Below are positions 33,976 through 43,256 of a DNA stretch of 64,000 bases, one piece after another. Source of the stretch: a bacterium SCSIO 12696 (lineage in GTDB: Bacteria > Pseudomonadota > Gammaproteobacteria > Pseudomonadales > Porticoccaceae); the NCBI GenBank assembly GCA_024397955.1, contig CP073744.1, forward strand, positions 2,236,001-2,300,000, written 5' to 3'. How positions within the stretch are numbered: the stretch's first letter is position 1; the number at the start of each line of letters is the position of its first letter. The position numbers and the translations under genes were made by a program. The notes below the pieces were generated by a model. It worked only from the letters and a program-made list of their open reading frames with translations, was not told the DNA's origin and did not search any database.

Positions 33976-34824
33976 ATGAAAGCATTGCTTGTCGGCCTGG
34001 CCATTGGTGTTTGCAGCCAACTGGCAACGGCAAAAGAAGTCGCTGTCGACATCGATCAGCTGGATTTTGATACCCCGCAGTTTCAAGAGGCACTGCAGCT
34101 GCTGGCAGCTCACGACCCTTTGGAGTACGAAGAGCTGCTGGAGGACTTGAAAGACATCAAGTTGCATAAAAAGCCCGCCGGAGTGATCGGTATCTTGTTT
34201 GACACCACAGAAGACGGCCACATCATCATCACCAAAGTAATGCCCGGTGGTGCCGCTGATGAGGCGGGCATCAAAGGCGGAGATCGCATTGTGCAGGTGA
34301 ACGGTGGAAGGATTGATACCGACGATGGCAGCGGCGATGCGTTGCGCCAGGCTATGGGCTTCTTTGGGCACCCGATGCCCGGTGACGCCATTAGCCTGGT
34401 GGTGGATCGCAACGGCAAGCAATTGGAAAAAAACATGGTTGCCAAAGCCCGCAATAGCGACTTTATGGTGTTCACGGGTAAAGAAAAGGAGATCGAGAAA
34501 ATCCTTGAGCAGGCCGGTTTCCCCGGTGGTTTGATTGCTCTGCGGGAACCGGGTCGCGCCGGACTTGAAATGGCAAACCTGAACAAAGGTCTGGGTAAAT
34601 ACTTTGGCACTGATCGCGGTGTATTGGTACTTACCAGCGCAGATGACAATATTTACCAACTGCAACCAGGCGATGTCATTCTCGATATTGGTGGCCGCAA
34701 AGCCAAGGATCCCCGCTGGGTTACTAACCTGTTGTTTACCTATGGTGCGGGAGACGAACTGTCTATCGGTATTATGCGAGATAAGAAAAAGCGCACTCTC
34801 ACCCTAACGATTCCCAAAGAGTAA
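33976..34824 (+). CDS. Periplasmic PDZ-domain protein
   Basis: A 282-residue exported protein (signal peptide 1-19, cleavage near ATA-KE). A first PDZ domain at about 66-140 (GVIGILFDTTEDGHIIITKV, GGAADEAGIKGGDRIVQVNG). A second, PDZ-like repeat at the C-terminus (RGVLVLTSADDNIYQLQPGDVILDIGG). No serine-protease domain or catalytic triad, so it is a binding or scaffold protein rather than a DegP-type protease. Third gene of the sigma/anti-sigma operon, 25 bp after it; a role in sensing misfolded envelope proteins is an inference. Confidence 0.85.
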   Translation: MKALLVGLAIGVCSQLATAKEVAVDIDQLDFDTPQFQEALQLLAAHDPLEYEELLEDLKDIKLHKKPAGVIGILFDTTEDGHIIITKVMPGGAADEAGIKGGDRIVQVNGGRIDTDDGSGDALRQAMGFFGHPMPGDAISLVVDRNGKQLEKNMVAKARNSDFMVFTGKEKEIEKILEQAGFPGGLIALREPGRAGLEMANLNKGLGKYFGTDRGVLVLTSADDNIYQLQPGDVILDIGGRKAKDPRWVTNLLFTYGAGDELSIGIMRDKKKRTLTLTIPKE

Positions 34825-34884
34825 CCATTCCTGAGACGTGCTCACCTCGGAAAAATACTCATAGTTGATTTTGGTAAGAGGGGT

Positions 34885-34928
34885 TAGCCGGGCCATTGGG
34901 TTGTAGTAACCAGTGGCCCGGCTTTTTT
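34885..34928 (+). terminator. Intrinsic terminator of the ECF sigma operon
   Basis: AGCCGGGCCA-T at 34886-34897 pairs with GTGGCCCGGCT at 34913-34923, followed by T through 34928. Loop about 15 nt. Confidence 0.8.
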
Positions 34929-35067
34929 ATGTTCGCTGTAAAAGTATTGCCAGATAATCCTTTGGGTGTATTTTTTTGCACCTATTTCGGTTTTAGTTGT
35001 TCCTGGCAGTCTTCTTTTCTAGTTTGCCAATCGCCGCGTACAGAGCGGTGATGAAAAGGAGACAGCA

Positions 35068-37143
35068 ATGAAAGTTTTTCAAAAGGTAATTCGACGATGT
35101 TTGGCAGCGGCTGCCGGTGTGGTGCTGTGCAGCCAAGCTGCGGTGGCTGCGGGCTTGATGATCCCCAAATCCAGCAGCCTGCCATCCCTGGAAATCAAAC
35201 AGCATCACGTCAATGTGGTGATTGAAGATGGCTACGCCATCACCTCGGTGGAACAGGTGTTCTACAACCCTAACAGCGCAGAGCTGGAAGCCATTTACTC
35301 GTTCCCGGTGCCGGAAAAAGCCTCAGTAGGGGAATTTACCTACTGGATTGATGGAACACCGGTTACCGGTGAAGTGCTGGAGAAAAAGCAGGCCCGTGAA
35401 CTCTACGAGCGGGAAAAATCCCAGGGCCGCGAAACCGCCATCACCGAGCAGGACGAATACCGCACCTTCGACAGTTCGGTGTACCCGGTACGTGGCAATC
35501 AGGAAGTAAAAATTCGCCTGGTCTACATTCAGCCCGTTCATGTGGATCACAGTATTGGCCGCTATGTATACCCGCTGGAAGAGGGTGGCGTGGATGAACA
35601 ACAACTGGCGTTCTGGAACTACAACGACGAAGTCAGCGAAGCTTTTAGTTTCAACCTCAAGCTGCGCTCTTCTTACCCCATCGACACTCTGCGCCTGCCC
35701 AAACACCCGCAAGCGGTGGCTACCAACAGTTCGCCCCAGGAGTGGCAAGTGACGCTGGCCAATAGCAGTGCCAGTGCTGCCGCTAACACATTAGTGGATG
35801 AGGAGGGCACATCACCCGTTGTCCCTCAAACTGCGCCCCAAGTCATCCAGCGGCTGGATACGGATATCGTGGTCTACTGGCGTCACCAGCAAGGCCTGCC
35901 CGGCAGTATCGATATGGTGGCTCACAAACCGGACGCCAGCGGCCGCGGCACCTTTATGATGACGGTCACGCCGGGTGATGACCTGGCCCGCATCGAACAG
36001 GGTCGGGACTGGGTGTTTGTGCTGGATTTGTCTGGCTCCATGCAAGGTAAATACAGCAGCTTGGTGGAAGGGGTGAATAAGGGCCTCAAGCAACTGAACC
36101 CCAACGACCGTTTTAAAATCGTATTGTTTAACAATAGCGCTCGTGAATTAACACCGGGCTATGTGATGGCAACGCCGGAGGAAGTTAGCCACTACACCCA
36201 ACAGCTGGCAAACACCCCCGCCAGCGGTGGTACTAACCTCTACGCCGGACTGCAAAAGGGCATGCGTGGTTTGGACGCCGACCGCCCCAGCGCCCTTGTT
36301 CTGGTGACCGATGGCGTGGCCAATGTGGGCGTCACCGAGAAAAAACGTTTTCTCAAGTTGCTGGAACAACACGATGTTCGCCTGTTTACCTTTGTGATGG
36401 GCAACAGCGCCAATCGCCCCTTGCTGGATGGTATGACCAAAGTCTCCAACGGCTTTGCCATGAGTGTGTCCAACAGCGACGACATTGTCGGCCAGTTGAT
36501 GTTGGCCACTGAAAAACTCACCCACCAAGCGTTTCACGACATCGATGTGCGTATTAAAGGCGTCAAGGTGGAGGATATGGAACCCACTCGCATCGGCTCC
36601 CTGTATCGCGGCCAGCAGTTGATTGTGTTTGGCCACTATCGCGGTGACGGTGTTGCCGACGTAACTATCTCCGGCAAAGTATCCGGCCAGCCCAAAAGCT
36701 ATCAAACCCGGATTGCTTTCCCTGAAACTGCCGATCTGAAACCAGAGATTGAACGCCTGTGGGCTTATGCCGCTATTGAGGGCCTGCAAGACCACATCGA
36801 TTATTTGGGAGAGGATAGCGACAGCAAACAAGCCATTGTGGATATCGCCCGAGAGTACGGTTTGGTGACCAACTATACATCCATGGTGGTGGTGCGCGAT
36901 GAAGTGTTTCAAGAGCAAGGTATCGAGCGTCGCAACCAGCAGCGGGTGCAGCAGGAGCACAACGCCCGGAAACAACGGGAAGCGGCTCCGGTACGTCACA
37001 ACCGCGCGGACTCACAGCAACCGGCGTTTCAACAACCCCGGGCAACCCCTCGCAAAGGCGGTGGTGGCGGTTCGTTTGGAGTGTGGATGTTGGTGTTGTT
37101 GCCGCTGCTGCTATTCGGAAGAAGGAGATTGGTTCAATCTTAG
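35068..37143 (+). CDS. VIT/vWA-domain surface protein with GlyGly-CTERM-like tail
   Basis: A 691-residue exported protein. Signal peptide 1-28. VIT domain about 35-165 (VEDGYAITSVEQVFYNPNS-type block, YPVRGNQEVKIRLVYIQP). von Willebrand A domain from about 315, with MIDAS VLDLSGSMQGK and GGTNLYAGL. After a QR-rich linker the C-terminus is KGGGGGSFG, a hydrophobic helix, then GRRR: the pattern of GlyGly-CTERM rhombosortase substrates. It resembles the marine sortase-target VIT-vWA proteins but has no LPxTG signal. Probably surface-displayed by processing of the tail; no sorting enzyme is adjacent. Confidence 0.88.
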   Translation: MKVFQKVIRRCLAAAAGVVLCSQAAVAAGLMIPKSSSLPSLEIKQHHVNVVIEDGYAITSVEQVFYNPNSAELEAIYSFPVPEKASVGEFTYWIDGTPVTGEVLEKKQARELYEREKSQGRETAITEQDEYRTFDSSVYPVRGNQEVKIRLVYIQPVHVDHSIGRYVYPLEEGGVDEQQLAFWNYNDEVSEAFSFNLKLRSSYPIDTLRLPKHPQAVATNSSPQEWQVTLANSSASAAANTLVDEEGTSPVVPQTAPQVIQRLDTDIVVYWRHQQGLPGSIDMVAHKPDASGRGTFMMTVTPGDDLARIEQGRDWVFVLDLSGSMQGKYSSLVEGVNKGLKQLNPNDRFKIVLFNNSARELTPGYVMATPEEVSHYTQQLANTPASGGTNLYAGLQKGMRGLDADRPSALVLVTDGVANVGVTEKKRFLKLLEQHDVRLFTFVMGNSANRPLLDGMTKVSNGFAMSVSNSDDIVGQLMLATEKLTHQAFHDIDVRIKGVKVEDMEPTRIGSLYRGQQLIVFGHYRGDGVADVTISGKVSGQPKSYQTRIAFPETADLKPEIERLWAYAAIEGLQDHIDYLGEDSDSKQAIVDIAREYGLVTNYTSMVVVRDEVFQEQGIERRNQQRVQQEHNARKQREAAPVRHNRADSQQPAFQQPRATPRKGGGGGSFGVWMLVLLPLLLFGRRRLVQS

Positions 37144-37161
37144 GCGGCTGTAGCAGGCTTG

Positions 37162-37191
37162 TGTCACCCCCGCGAAGGCGGGGATCCATTG
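37162..37191. repeat. REP-like palindrome after the VIT-vWA gene
   Basis: CCCCGC (37168-37173), loop GAAG, GCGGGG (37178-37183), embedded in TGTCACCCCCGCGAAGGCGG followed by GGATCCATTG. Sequences of this form are scattered between genes in many proteobacteria. It lies between convergent genes and could act as a transcription end hairpin. Confidence 0.5.
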
Positions 37192-37209
37192 TTTGATATT
37201 GTCTGGTGA

Positions 37210-37971
37210 TTACCGCCGATACTGCTCAAACAACGCAAAATGCCACTGCCTCACCGCAATCACTGCGGTGGTGCCGTGGCGCTCATTCAGGGGCAGGGCC
37301 AAATCGGCTTTGCCCAATTCGTTGAACTCACTGGCCAATTTGCGCATCCGTTTTTGAAACTGTTCGCTGGAGGCTGCCGACAAGGTGCCGTTGAGTACAA
37401 TAAACTGCTCACCATCGCTGGCGAAATTCGAGTTAAAAAACTCCCGCTCTACCGAATTCTGGAAAAACTGCTGGATCGGGCCATTGGTTTGCCAGCGGAA
37501 GTTGGGGGCCACCCGCAGCTTGATGCGGTTGCCGGGCAGCAGCTCAATCACGCCCAGGCGGTCCAGTGCCGCCAGCTTACTTATACACTGTGGCTCCGTG
37601 ATGTTGTAATAACTGATGATCTCGGCGAATTGCCACTGGTTGAGTACGCAGCTGGCCACCAGCAGCATAATGGGGTCTGCCACAAGCTCTTGTTCCTGTT
37701 CCATGGTGAGCTGACTCAGGGTGGGTTGCTGGGCTTCTGCCGCCACGCTGAGGCTGGTGATGGTGGTTCCCAGCCAGCTGCACAGGCGGTCGAGCCGCTT
37801 CAGGGACAGATCCCCGGAGGTGAAAATACGCTTTACGCTGGATTCGGAAAGGTCCAATAATTGCGCCACGTCGCGGTAAGTTTTGCCCTGCTGTTTGAGC
37901 GCTTTTTTGAGGGCGTTGATCAGGGCCATGATTTCTGAGTAAGGGCTTTCCGGCCGTGAATTCTCGTGCAT
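37210..37971 (-). CDS. XRE-family regulator divergent from the acyltransferase fusion
   Basis: A 253-residue protein with an N-terminal HTH (about 15-65: ALKQQGKTYRDVAQLLDLS, ESSVKRIFTSGDLSLKRL) and a C-terminal half of about 180 residues. That half contains a winged-helix-like segment (EIISYYNITEPQCISKLAAL) and no recognised ligand domain. ATG at 37971 preferred; a GTG at 37980 is in frame. Probably controls the divergent aas-type operon through the inverted repeat in between. Confidence 0.8.
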   Translation of the reverse strand: MHENSRPESPYSEIMALINALKKALKQQGKTYRDVAQLLDLSESSVKRIFTSGDLSLKRLDRLCSWLGTTITSLSVAAEAQQPTLSQLTMEQEQELVADPIMLLVASCVLNQWQFAEIISYYNITEPQCISKLAALDRLGVIELLPGNRIKLRVAPNFRWQTNGPIQQFFQNSVEREFFNSNFASDGEQFIVLNGTLSAASSEQFQKRMRKLASEFNELGKADLALPLNERHGTTAVIAVRQWHFALFEQYRR

Positions 37972-37985
37972 ATCTGGCACCTGTT

Positions 37986-38012
37986 GAAAAGTATTAATAT
38001 ATAGTACTTTTC
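37986..38012. promoter_or_regulatory. Inverted repeat, likely XRE operator
   Basis: GAAAAGTA (37986-37993) and TACTTTTC (38005-38012), perfect 8-bp arms around an AT-only 11-bp centre, 15 bp upstream of the XRE start codon and 95 bp upstream of the divergent fusion gene. Confidence 0.5.
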
Positions 38013-38107
38013 GTTTGTATTTGAAGACTTTTTAGAAAAAAGTTGTTTTTGGGGGTGCTGTGGCTACATTGGCTCACAGCAAAACAACCATAACTAAGGA
38101 TTGATGC

Positions 38108-41100
38108 ATGACAGCGCTACACCGGATAACCGGCTTTCTGCCCTACATGGTGGTGGTATTTCTCAACGCCTTTGTGGACTTGGGCCATAAGATTATGGTG
38201 CAGAACACCGTATTCAAAATGTACGACGGTTCGGAGCAGGTGGTGCTGACCGCCATCGTCAATTCCTTGATTCTATTGCCCTATATCTTGCTAATGACCC
38301 CTGCGGGCTTTCTCTCCGATAAGTTTGCCAAAACCCGTGTGCTGCAATTGTCAGCGGCAGCGGCTATCGGGATTACCTTATTGATCACTTTGTGCTATTA
38401 CATGGGCTGGTTCTGGCCGGCGTTTGGGTTGACGTTCCTGCTGGCGGTACAGAGTGCGTTTTACTCCCCTGCCAAGTTCGGCTACATCAAGGAGCTGGTG
38501 GGTAAGGAGCAGCTGGGGCGTGGTAATGGGGCTATTCAGGCCATTTCCATTATCGGCATCCTCGGTGGCACCATTTTCTTTTCGGTGTTGTTTGACGGTC
38601 GTCTGGATGGCCAGGGCTTTTCCTCGGAAGGGGATATCCTGCGTTTGATCGCGCCGTTGGGTTGGGCGTTGGTGGCACTGTCCATTGTCGAGTACCTTTT
38701 GTGCCTGCGCTTGCCCACGGTGGAGCGGGGCAAGCGGGATATGGTGTTCCAGTGGGCGGATTATCGCCGTGGCAAAATGCTTAAAAGCACCGTGCACACC
38801 ATCACTCACCGCCGCGTTATCTGGCGTTCCATTGTTGGCCTGGCCATTTTCTGGTGCATTGGCCAAGTGCTGGTGGCCGCTTTCCCTGCCTTCGCCAAAG
38901 AGCAAATGGGGGTGACCAAAACCGCACTGATTCAGGGCGCAGTGGCCTGCTCCGGCATTGGCATTATGTTGGGTTCTCTGATTGCCGGGCGCGCTTCCCG
39001 CTCATACATCGAAACCGGTACCTTGCCAGTGGGTGCCCTGATTATGGCCATTACCCTGCTGCGCATTCCGGGGCTAGAAAGTATTACCGGTGCCATGATC
39101 AACTTTGTGATTCTGGGTATTGGCGGCGGTTTCGTAGTGGTGCCATTGAATTCTCTGGTGCAGTTCCACGCCGACAAACACGAGCTGGGCCGTATTCTGG
39201 CAGGCAACAACTGGGTGCAGAACATCGGTATGTTGGCGGTTTTGATCATTACCGCCCTGGTGTCTGCCGCCGGTGCCGGTACCGAAACCCTGTTCTACTT
39301 TGTGGCTTTGGTGGCCTGCGGCGGTGTGGTGTGGACTCTGTGCAAGCTGCCACAGGCGTTTGCCCGCTACGTGGCGGCGTTGATTATCGGTCGCCGTTAC
39401 AAACTGCGTGTGCAAGGGCTTACTAACCTGCCGGGCCGCGGTGGTGTTCTGCTGCTGGGCAATCACATCAGCTGGATCGACTGGGCCATTGTACAGATTG
39501 CCTCACCACGCCCGGTGCGCTTTGTAATGTACAAAGACTTTTACCAGCGCTGGTATCTGAAGTGGTTTCTGGATTTGATGGGTGCCATTCCCATTGGTGG
39601 CAGCAGTACCAAAGCTGCCATGAAACGTATTACCGAATTGTTGAATCAGGGCGAAGTGGTGTGCCTGTTTCCGGAAGGGGTGATCAGTCGCACCGGCAAT
39701 TTGGCGGAGTTTCAGCGGGGCTTTGAAACCGCTGCTGCGGATACCAACTCGGTGATTGTACCGTTCTACTTGCGCGGCCTGTGGGGCAGTCGCTTCTCTC
39801 GGTCCAGTGACCGCTTGGCGGCCATGACCGGGCGCGGCCTGCTGCGGGATATCATGGTGGCCTTTGGCAAACCGCTGCCCAGCGACACCACTGCCGAAGC
39901 GCTGAAGCGCAAAGTATTCGACCTTTCCATCCACTCATGGGACAGCTACACCAAGTCCCTGTGTTCGCTGCCCAACAGTTGGATTGACACCGTAAAACGC
40001 AACGGTTCGGAAATGTGTGCGGCGGATTCCACCGGTGCCAGCCTGTCGAACTACCGGATGTTGGCGGCGGCCATTGCCTTTTCCCGGCGCATCAAACGCC
40101 AGGCCAAAGAGCAAAATGTGGGCTTTTTGCTGCCCTCCACCAGTGGCACCGCCATTGCCAATATGGCCGCGTTGTTGTTGGGCAAAACCCTGGTGAATAT
40201 CAATTTCACCGCTCCGGTGCAGGCGCAAAAGGCCGCCTTGCAAAAAGCCGGGGTGAACACGGTTTACAGCTCCAGGAAGTTCGTCGCCAAGTTGCGCAGC
40301 AAGGGGGTTGATCTCGACCCACTGCTGGCGGATGTGCAGGTGCATTACCTGGAGGATATGAAAGAGGGCATTGGAAAACAGGAGTTTGTGGGTTGGTTGT
40401 TATTGGTGGTGCTGTTACCCGGACGTCTGCTTAAACGCTTGTTCTGCGCCCGCCGCGACGTGGACGATCCGGCCGCGATTTTGTTTTCCAGTGGCAGTGA
40501 AGGCACACCGAAAGGGGTGGTGCTGAGCCACCGCAATATTCTCACCAACGTCAAGCAAATGACCGAGGTGCTGAATGTGGAAGATGGCGACGTGATTATG
40601 GGCACCTTGCCGCCGTTTCACGCTTTTGGCTTGTCGGTGACTCAATTCCTGCCGCTGATTGAAGGCCTGCCGGTGGTGTTCCACCCGGACCCTACCGATG
40701 CGGTCAATATCGGCAAGGCCATCGCCCGCTACCGCGCCACCATTTTCTGTGGCACCGCCACCTTCCTGCGCCTGTACACCTGCAATAACCGGGTGAAACC
40801 GCTGATGCTGGAATCACTGCGCCTGGTGGTGGCTGGTGCTGAGAAGCTGAGCCCGGATGTACGCGAGGCCTTTAAGCTGAAATTCAACAAGGAAATCTAC
40901 GAAGGCTACGGCGCTACCGAAACCTCGCCGGTGGCCAGCGTTAATGTGCCGGATCGCCTCGACCCCAACGACTTCCGGGTGCAACTGGGCAGCAAAGCGG
41001 GCACGGTGGGTATGCCATTGCCAGGTACCAGTTTTCGAGTGGTGGACCCGCAAACCCTGGAAATACTGCCTGCTGGTGAACAGGGGCTGGTATTGGTCGG

Positions 41101-41569
41101 CGGTGGCCAGGTGATGCTGGGTTACTTGGACGAACCGGAAAAAACCGCAGAAGCCCTTGCCGAAATTGACGGTATTCGCTGGTACAAAACCGGTGACAAA
41201 GGTCATATCGACAGCGACGGATTCCTCACTATCGTCGACCGTTACTCCCGCTTTGCCAAACTAGGGGGCGAAATGGTCAGCCTGGGTGCGGTGGAACAAG
41301 CCGTGCGCGAGGCACTGAGGCAGCCAGAACTGGAGTTGGTGGCGGTAAATCTGCCGGACGCCAAAAAAGGTGAGAGAGTGGTACTGCTGATCGCCGGAGA
41401 ATATCAGGCCAGCAATGTGCGCCAGAGCCTTCTGGATGCAGGTATCAATTCACTGATGATGCCCGCGAAGATTTACCCGGTCGCAGAGGTTCCGAAACTG
41501 GGTTCCGGGAAAACCGATTTTGCCGCCGCCAAGGCGTTGGCTGTGGCATTGGAGGCGGACAGTGAATAG
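38108..41569 (+). CDS. aas: Acyl-[ACP]--phospholipid O-acyltransferase: LplT-PlsC-Aas fusion
   Basis: A 1153-residue fusion of three functions. Residues 1-410: MFS transporter like LplT (lysophospholipid flippase), about 12 helices. Residues about 425-640: PlsC-type acyltransferase with NHISWIDW (HX4D) and FPEGVISR. Residues about 690-1150: AMP-forming acyl-ACP synthetase with FSSGSEGTPKGVVLSHRN, YGATETSP and YKTGDKG. In E. coli LplT and Aas are separate neighbours; together they import lysophosphatidylethanolamine and re-acylate it. All visible catalytic motifs are intact. RBS AAGGA. It overlaps the next gene by 8 bp. Confidence 0.93.
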   Translation: MTALHRITGFLPYMVVVFLNAFVDLGHKIMVQNTVFKMYDGSEQVVLTAIVNSLILLPYILLMTPAGFLSDKFAKTRVLQLSAAAAIGITLLITLCYYMGWFWPAFGLTFLLAVQSAFYSPAKFGYIKELVGKEQLGRGNGAIQAISIIGILGGTIFFSVLFDGRLDGQGFSSEGDILRLIAPLGWALVALSIVEYLLCLRLPTVERGKRDMVFQWADYRRGKMLKSTVHTITHRRVIWRSIVGLAIFWCIGQVLVAAFPAFAKEQMGVTKTALIQGAVACSGIGIMLGSLIAGRASRSYIETGTLPVGALIMAITLLRIPGLESITGAMINFVILGIGGGFVVVPLNSLVQFHADKHELGRILAGNNWVQNIGMLAVLIITALVSAAGAGTETLFYFVALVACGGVVWTLCKLPQAFARYVAALIIGRRYKLRVQGLTNLPGRGGVLLLGNHISWIDWAIVQIASPRPVRFVMYKDFYQRWYLKWFLDLMGAIPIGGSSTKAAMKRITELLNQGEVVCLFPEGVISRTGNLAEFQRGFETAAADTNSVIVPFYLRGLWGSRFSRSSDRLAAMTGRGLLRDIMVAFGKPLPSDTTAEALKRKVFDLSIHSWDSYTKSLCSLPNSWIDTVKRNGSEMCAADSTGASLSNYRMLAAAIAFSRRIKRQAKEQNVGFLLPSTSGTAIANMAALLLGKTLVNINFTAPVQAQKAALQKAGVNTVYSSRKFVAKLRSKGVDLDPLLADVQVHYLEDMKEGIGKQEFVGWLLLVVLLPGRLLKRLFCARRDVDDPAAILFSSGSEGTPKGVVLSHRNILTNVKQMTEVLNVEDGDVIMGTLPPFHAFGLSVTQFLPLIEGLPVVFHPDPTDAVNIGKAIARYRATIFCGTATFLRLYTCNNRVKPLMLESLRLVVAGAEKLSPDVREAFKLKFNKEIYEGYGATETSPVASVNVPDRLDPNDFRVQLGSKAGTVGMPLPGTSFRVVDPQTLEILPAGEQGLVLVGGGQVMLGYLDEPEKTAEALAEIDGIRWYKTGDKGHIDSDGFLTIVDRYSRFAKLGGEMVSLGAVEQAVREALRQPELELVAVNLPDAKKGERVVLLIAGEYQASNVRQSLLDAGINSLMMPAKIYPVAEVPKLGSGKTDFAAAKALAVALEADSE

Positions 41570-42224
41570 TACCGAGCTGCGCAAACTTTCCCTGAAGTGC
41601 TTTATCGGCTTTCTTGCGCTCACCGGTGTGCTGGCGGTGGCCATGGTGCTGGTGGGGCGTTTCGGTGAATTGGAATTGAAGATACTGCTTTCTACTTTGG
41701 TGGTATCTGCAGCCAACGTGTGTGCACTGTCTTGCGCCGCTGCCATGGAGCGCCACGGTTATCGCGTTACCGGGTTGTCGGGGGTTGGCTGTGCAGTGGT
41801 GGCGGGATTGATGAGCCTGTTGGGCATCTGGGTGGAAGTGGATAGCAAAGTATTCTGGCAGACCACCGTCACGGCCATTATCTGCGCTGCCACGATGGCC
41901 CATTTGTTTTTGTTATTGCTGCCTACCTTGCAGCCCCGGCATCGCTGGTTTCAGTCACTTTCGGGTATTACCTTGATTGGGCTGGCAGGAATGCTCAATC
42001 TGTTGGTTTGGGCGGAGCTGGATTCTGAGGGGTATTTTCGTGCTCTGGCTGCCGTGGCCATCACCGCGCTTGTGCAGACACTGGTTATGCCCTTGTTGGC
42101 GCGGCTGGCGAAAGCGACACCGGCACTTCAAACAATCACTTTGGTGTCAGACCCGGAGCGGAGTGATATCTATCGCGACTCCCAAGGCCGCCTTTACCGC
42201 TTGCAGGAAGTTGTGGAGCCCTGA
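41562..42224 (+). CDS. Inner-membrane protein of unknown function
   Basis: A 220-residue protein with about six hydrophobic helices and a polar C-terminal tail (TLVSDPERSDIYRDSQGRLYRL). The start is GTG at 41562, inside the end of the fusion gene, with GGAGG ten bases upstream, so translation is coupled. No family recognised. Location in a lipid-remodelling operon suggests an envelope role, by context only. Confidence 0.65.
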   Translation: MNSTELRKLSLKCFIGFLALTGVLAVAMVLVGRFGELELKILLSTLVVSAANVCALSCAAAMERHGYRVTGLSGVGCAVVAGLMSLLGIWVEVDSKVFWQTTVTAIICAATMAHLFLLLLPTLQPRHRWFQSLSGITLIGLAGMLNLLVWAELDSEGYFRALAAVAITALVQTLVMPLLARLAKATPALQTITLVSDPERSDIYRDSQGRLYRLQEVVEP

Positions 42225-42226
42225 TT

Positions 42227-42883
42227 GTGGCCGATAACTGCGCTATCTTGCTGCATGGCTTGGGTCGCACCCGCCGCTCCATGGTGCCGGTGCAAAAAGC
42301 GCTGACAAAAGCGGGCTATCGGGTTGTAAATATCGGTTACCCATCCCGCCACTTTTCCATTGAGGAACTTGCTACGCGGGCTATTCAAGCCGGGCTGCAA
42401 CAGTGCCCGGCCAGTGCCACGGTGCATTTTGTGACCCATTCAATGGGCGGTATTCTGGTGCGACAATATCTGCGCTATCACCCTATTGCTAACCTGGGTA
42501 GGGTAGTTATGTTGGCATCGCCTAATGGTGGCAGCGAAGTGGTGGATAAGCTGTCTGGTTTGCCAGGCTTTAAATGGGCTAATGGTGAGGCGGGTTTGCA
42601 ATTGGCCACTTCTGACAACAGTGTGCCCAACACACTGGGTGAGGTGTGTTGCGACCTGGGGGTGATTGCCGGCACTCGTTCGGTGAATCCGATTCTATCG
42701 ACCTTTTTGCCCAGCCCGAATGATGGCAAAGTGTCTGTGGCCAGCACTCGAGTTGATGGCATGACCGATCATATCCAGCTGCCTGTGACCCACACTTTTA
42801 TGATGCGCAACAAGAAAGTGATTGAGCAAGTGATTCATTATTTGGCTAACGGCGAATTCAGACGAGAGTTAGTGGATGAATAG
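42227..42883 (+). CDS. Alpha/beta-fold hydrolase (lipase/esterase-like)
   Basis: A 218-residue hydrolase: oxyanion region LLHGLGRTRRSM, nucleophile elbow THSMGG (Ser in VTHSMGGILVRQY), and a late histidine in PVTHTFMM. The pattern resembles short lipases and PGAP1-like esterases. No signal peptide, so probably cytoplasmic or membrane-associated. GTG start at 42227, two bases after the previous stop; its end overlaps the DCC gene by 8 bp. A phospholipid or acyl-ester substrate is inferred from context. Confidence 0.8.
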   Translation: MADNCAILLHGLGRTRRSMVPVQKALTKAGYRVVNIGYPSRHFSIEELATRAIQAGLQQCPASATVHFVTHSMGGILVRQYLRYHPIANLGRVVMLASPNGGSEVVDKLSGLPGFKWANGEAGLQLATSDNSVPNTLGEVCCDLGVIAGTRSVNPILSTFLPSPNDGKVSVASTRVDGMTDHIQLPVTHTFMMRNKKVIEQVIHYLANGEFRRELVDE

Positions 42884-43244
42884 CAATGGCCATAAGGTTA
42901 CTGTCTACTACGATGGTGCTTGCCCCACCTGCGTCCGGGATCGGGATAGCTACCAAAAAATGGCGGGTAGTGCTGCTGACAATCTTCATTGGTTTGATAT
43001 CACTGGGCGAGAGCAGGAACTGCGTGAGTTGGGTATCGACCCCGACAAAGCGTTGACCGAGTTGCACATTCGTGTCGATGATCAAATCCTCAGCGAGATC
43101 GATGCCTACCGGGTGTTGATGCAAAAAGTGCCCCGGCTCCGGCCTCTGGGTTGGTTAATTGGCATACCCGGTATTCGCCAGTTGGTAAGTAGCTGTTACC
43201 ACTGGCAAGTAAATCGCAGACTGCGCAGGCAAGGGCGGTTATAA
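42876..43244 (+). CDS. DCC-family thiol-disulfide oxidoreductase-like protein (DUF393)
   Basis: A 122-residue protein with the DUF393 signature VYYDGACPTCVRD near 10-22 (CxxC) and the closing helix YHWQVNRRLRRQGRL. It has a thioredoxin-like fold, and the family is named for its DxxCxxC motif. Function of the family is unsettled. Part of the run of overlapping genes behind the acyltransferase fusion. Confidence 0.85.
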   Translation: MNSNGHKVTVYYDGACPTCVRDRDSYQKMAGSAADNLHWFDITGREQELRELGIDPDKALTELHIRVDDQILSEIDAYRVLMQKVPRLRPLGWLIGIPGIRQLVSSCYHWQVNRRLRRQGRL

Positions 43245-43256
43245 CAGAGCCATACT

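Noticed and set aside
36148..36999. Open frame opposite the VIT-vWA gene (about 283 codons)
   Set aside because: His/Gly/Val-rich translation without recognisable domain; lies wholly within a clear gene.
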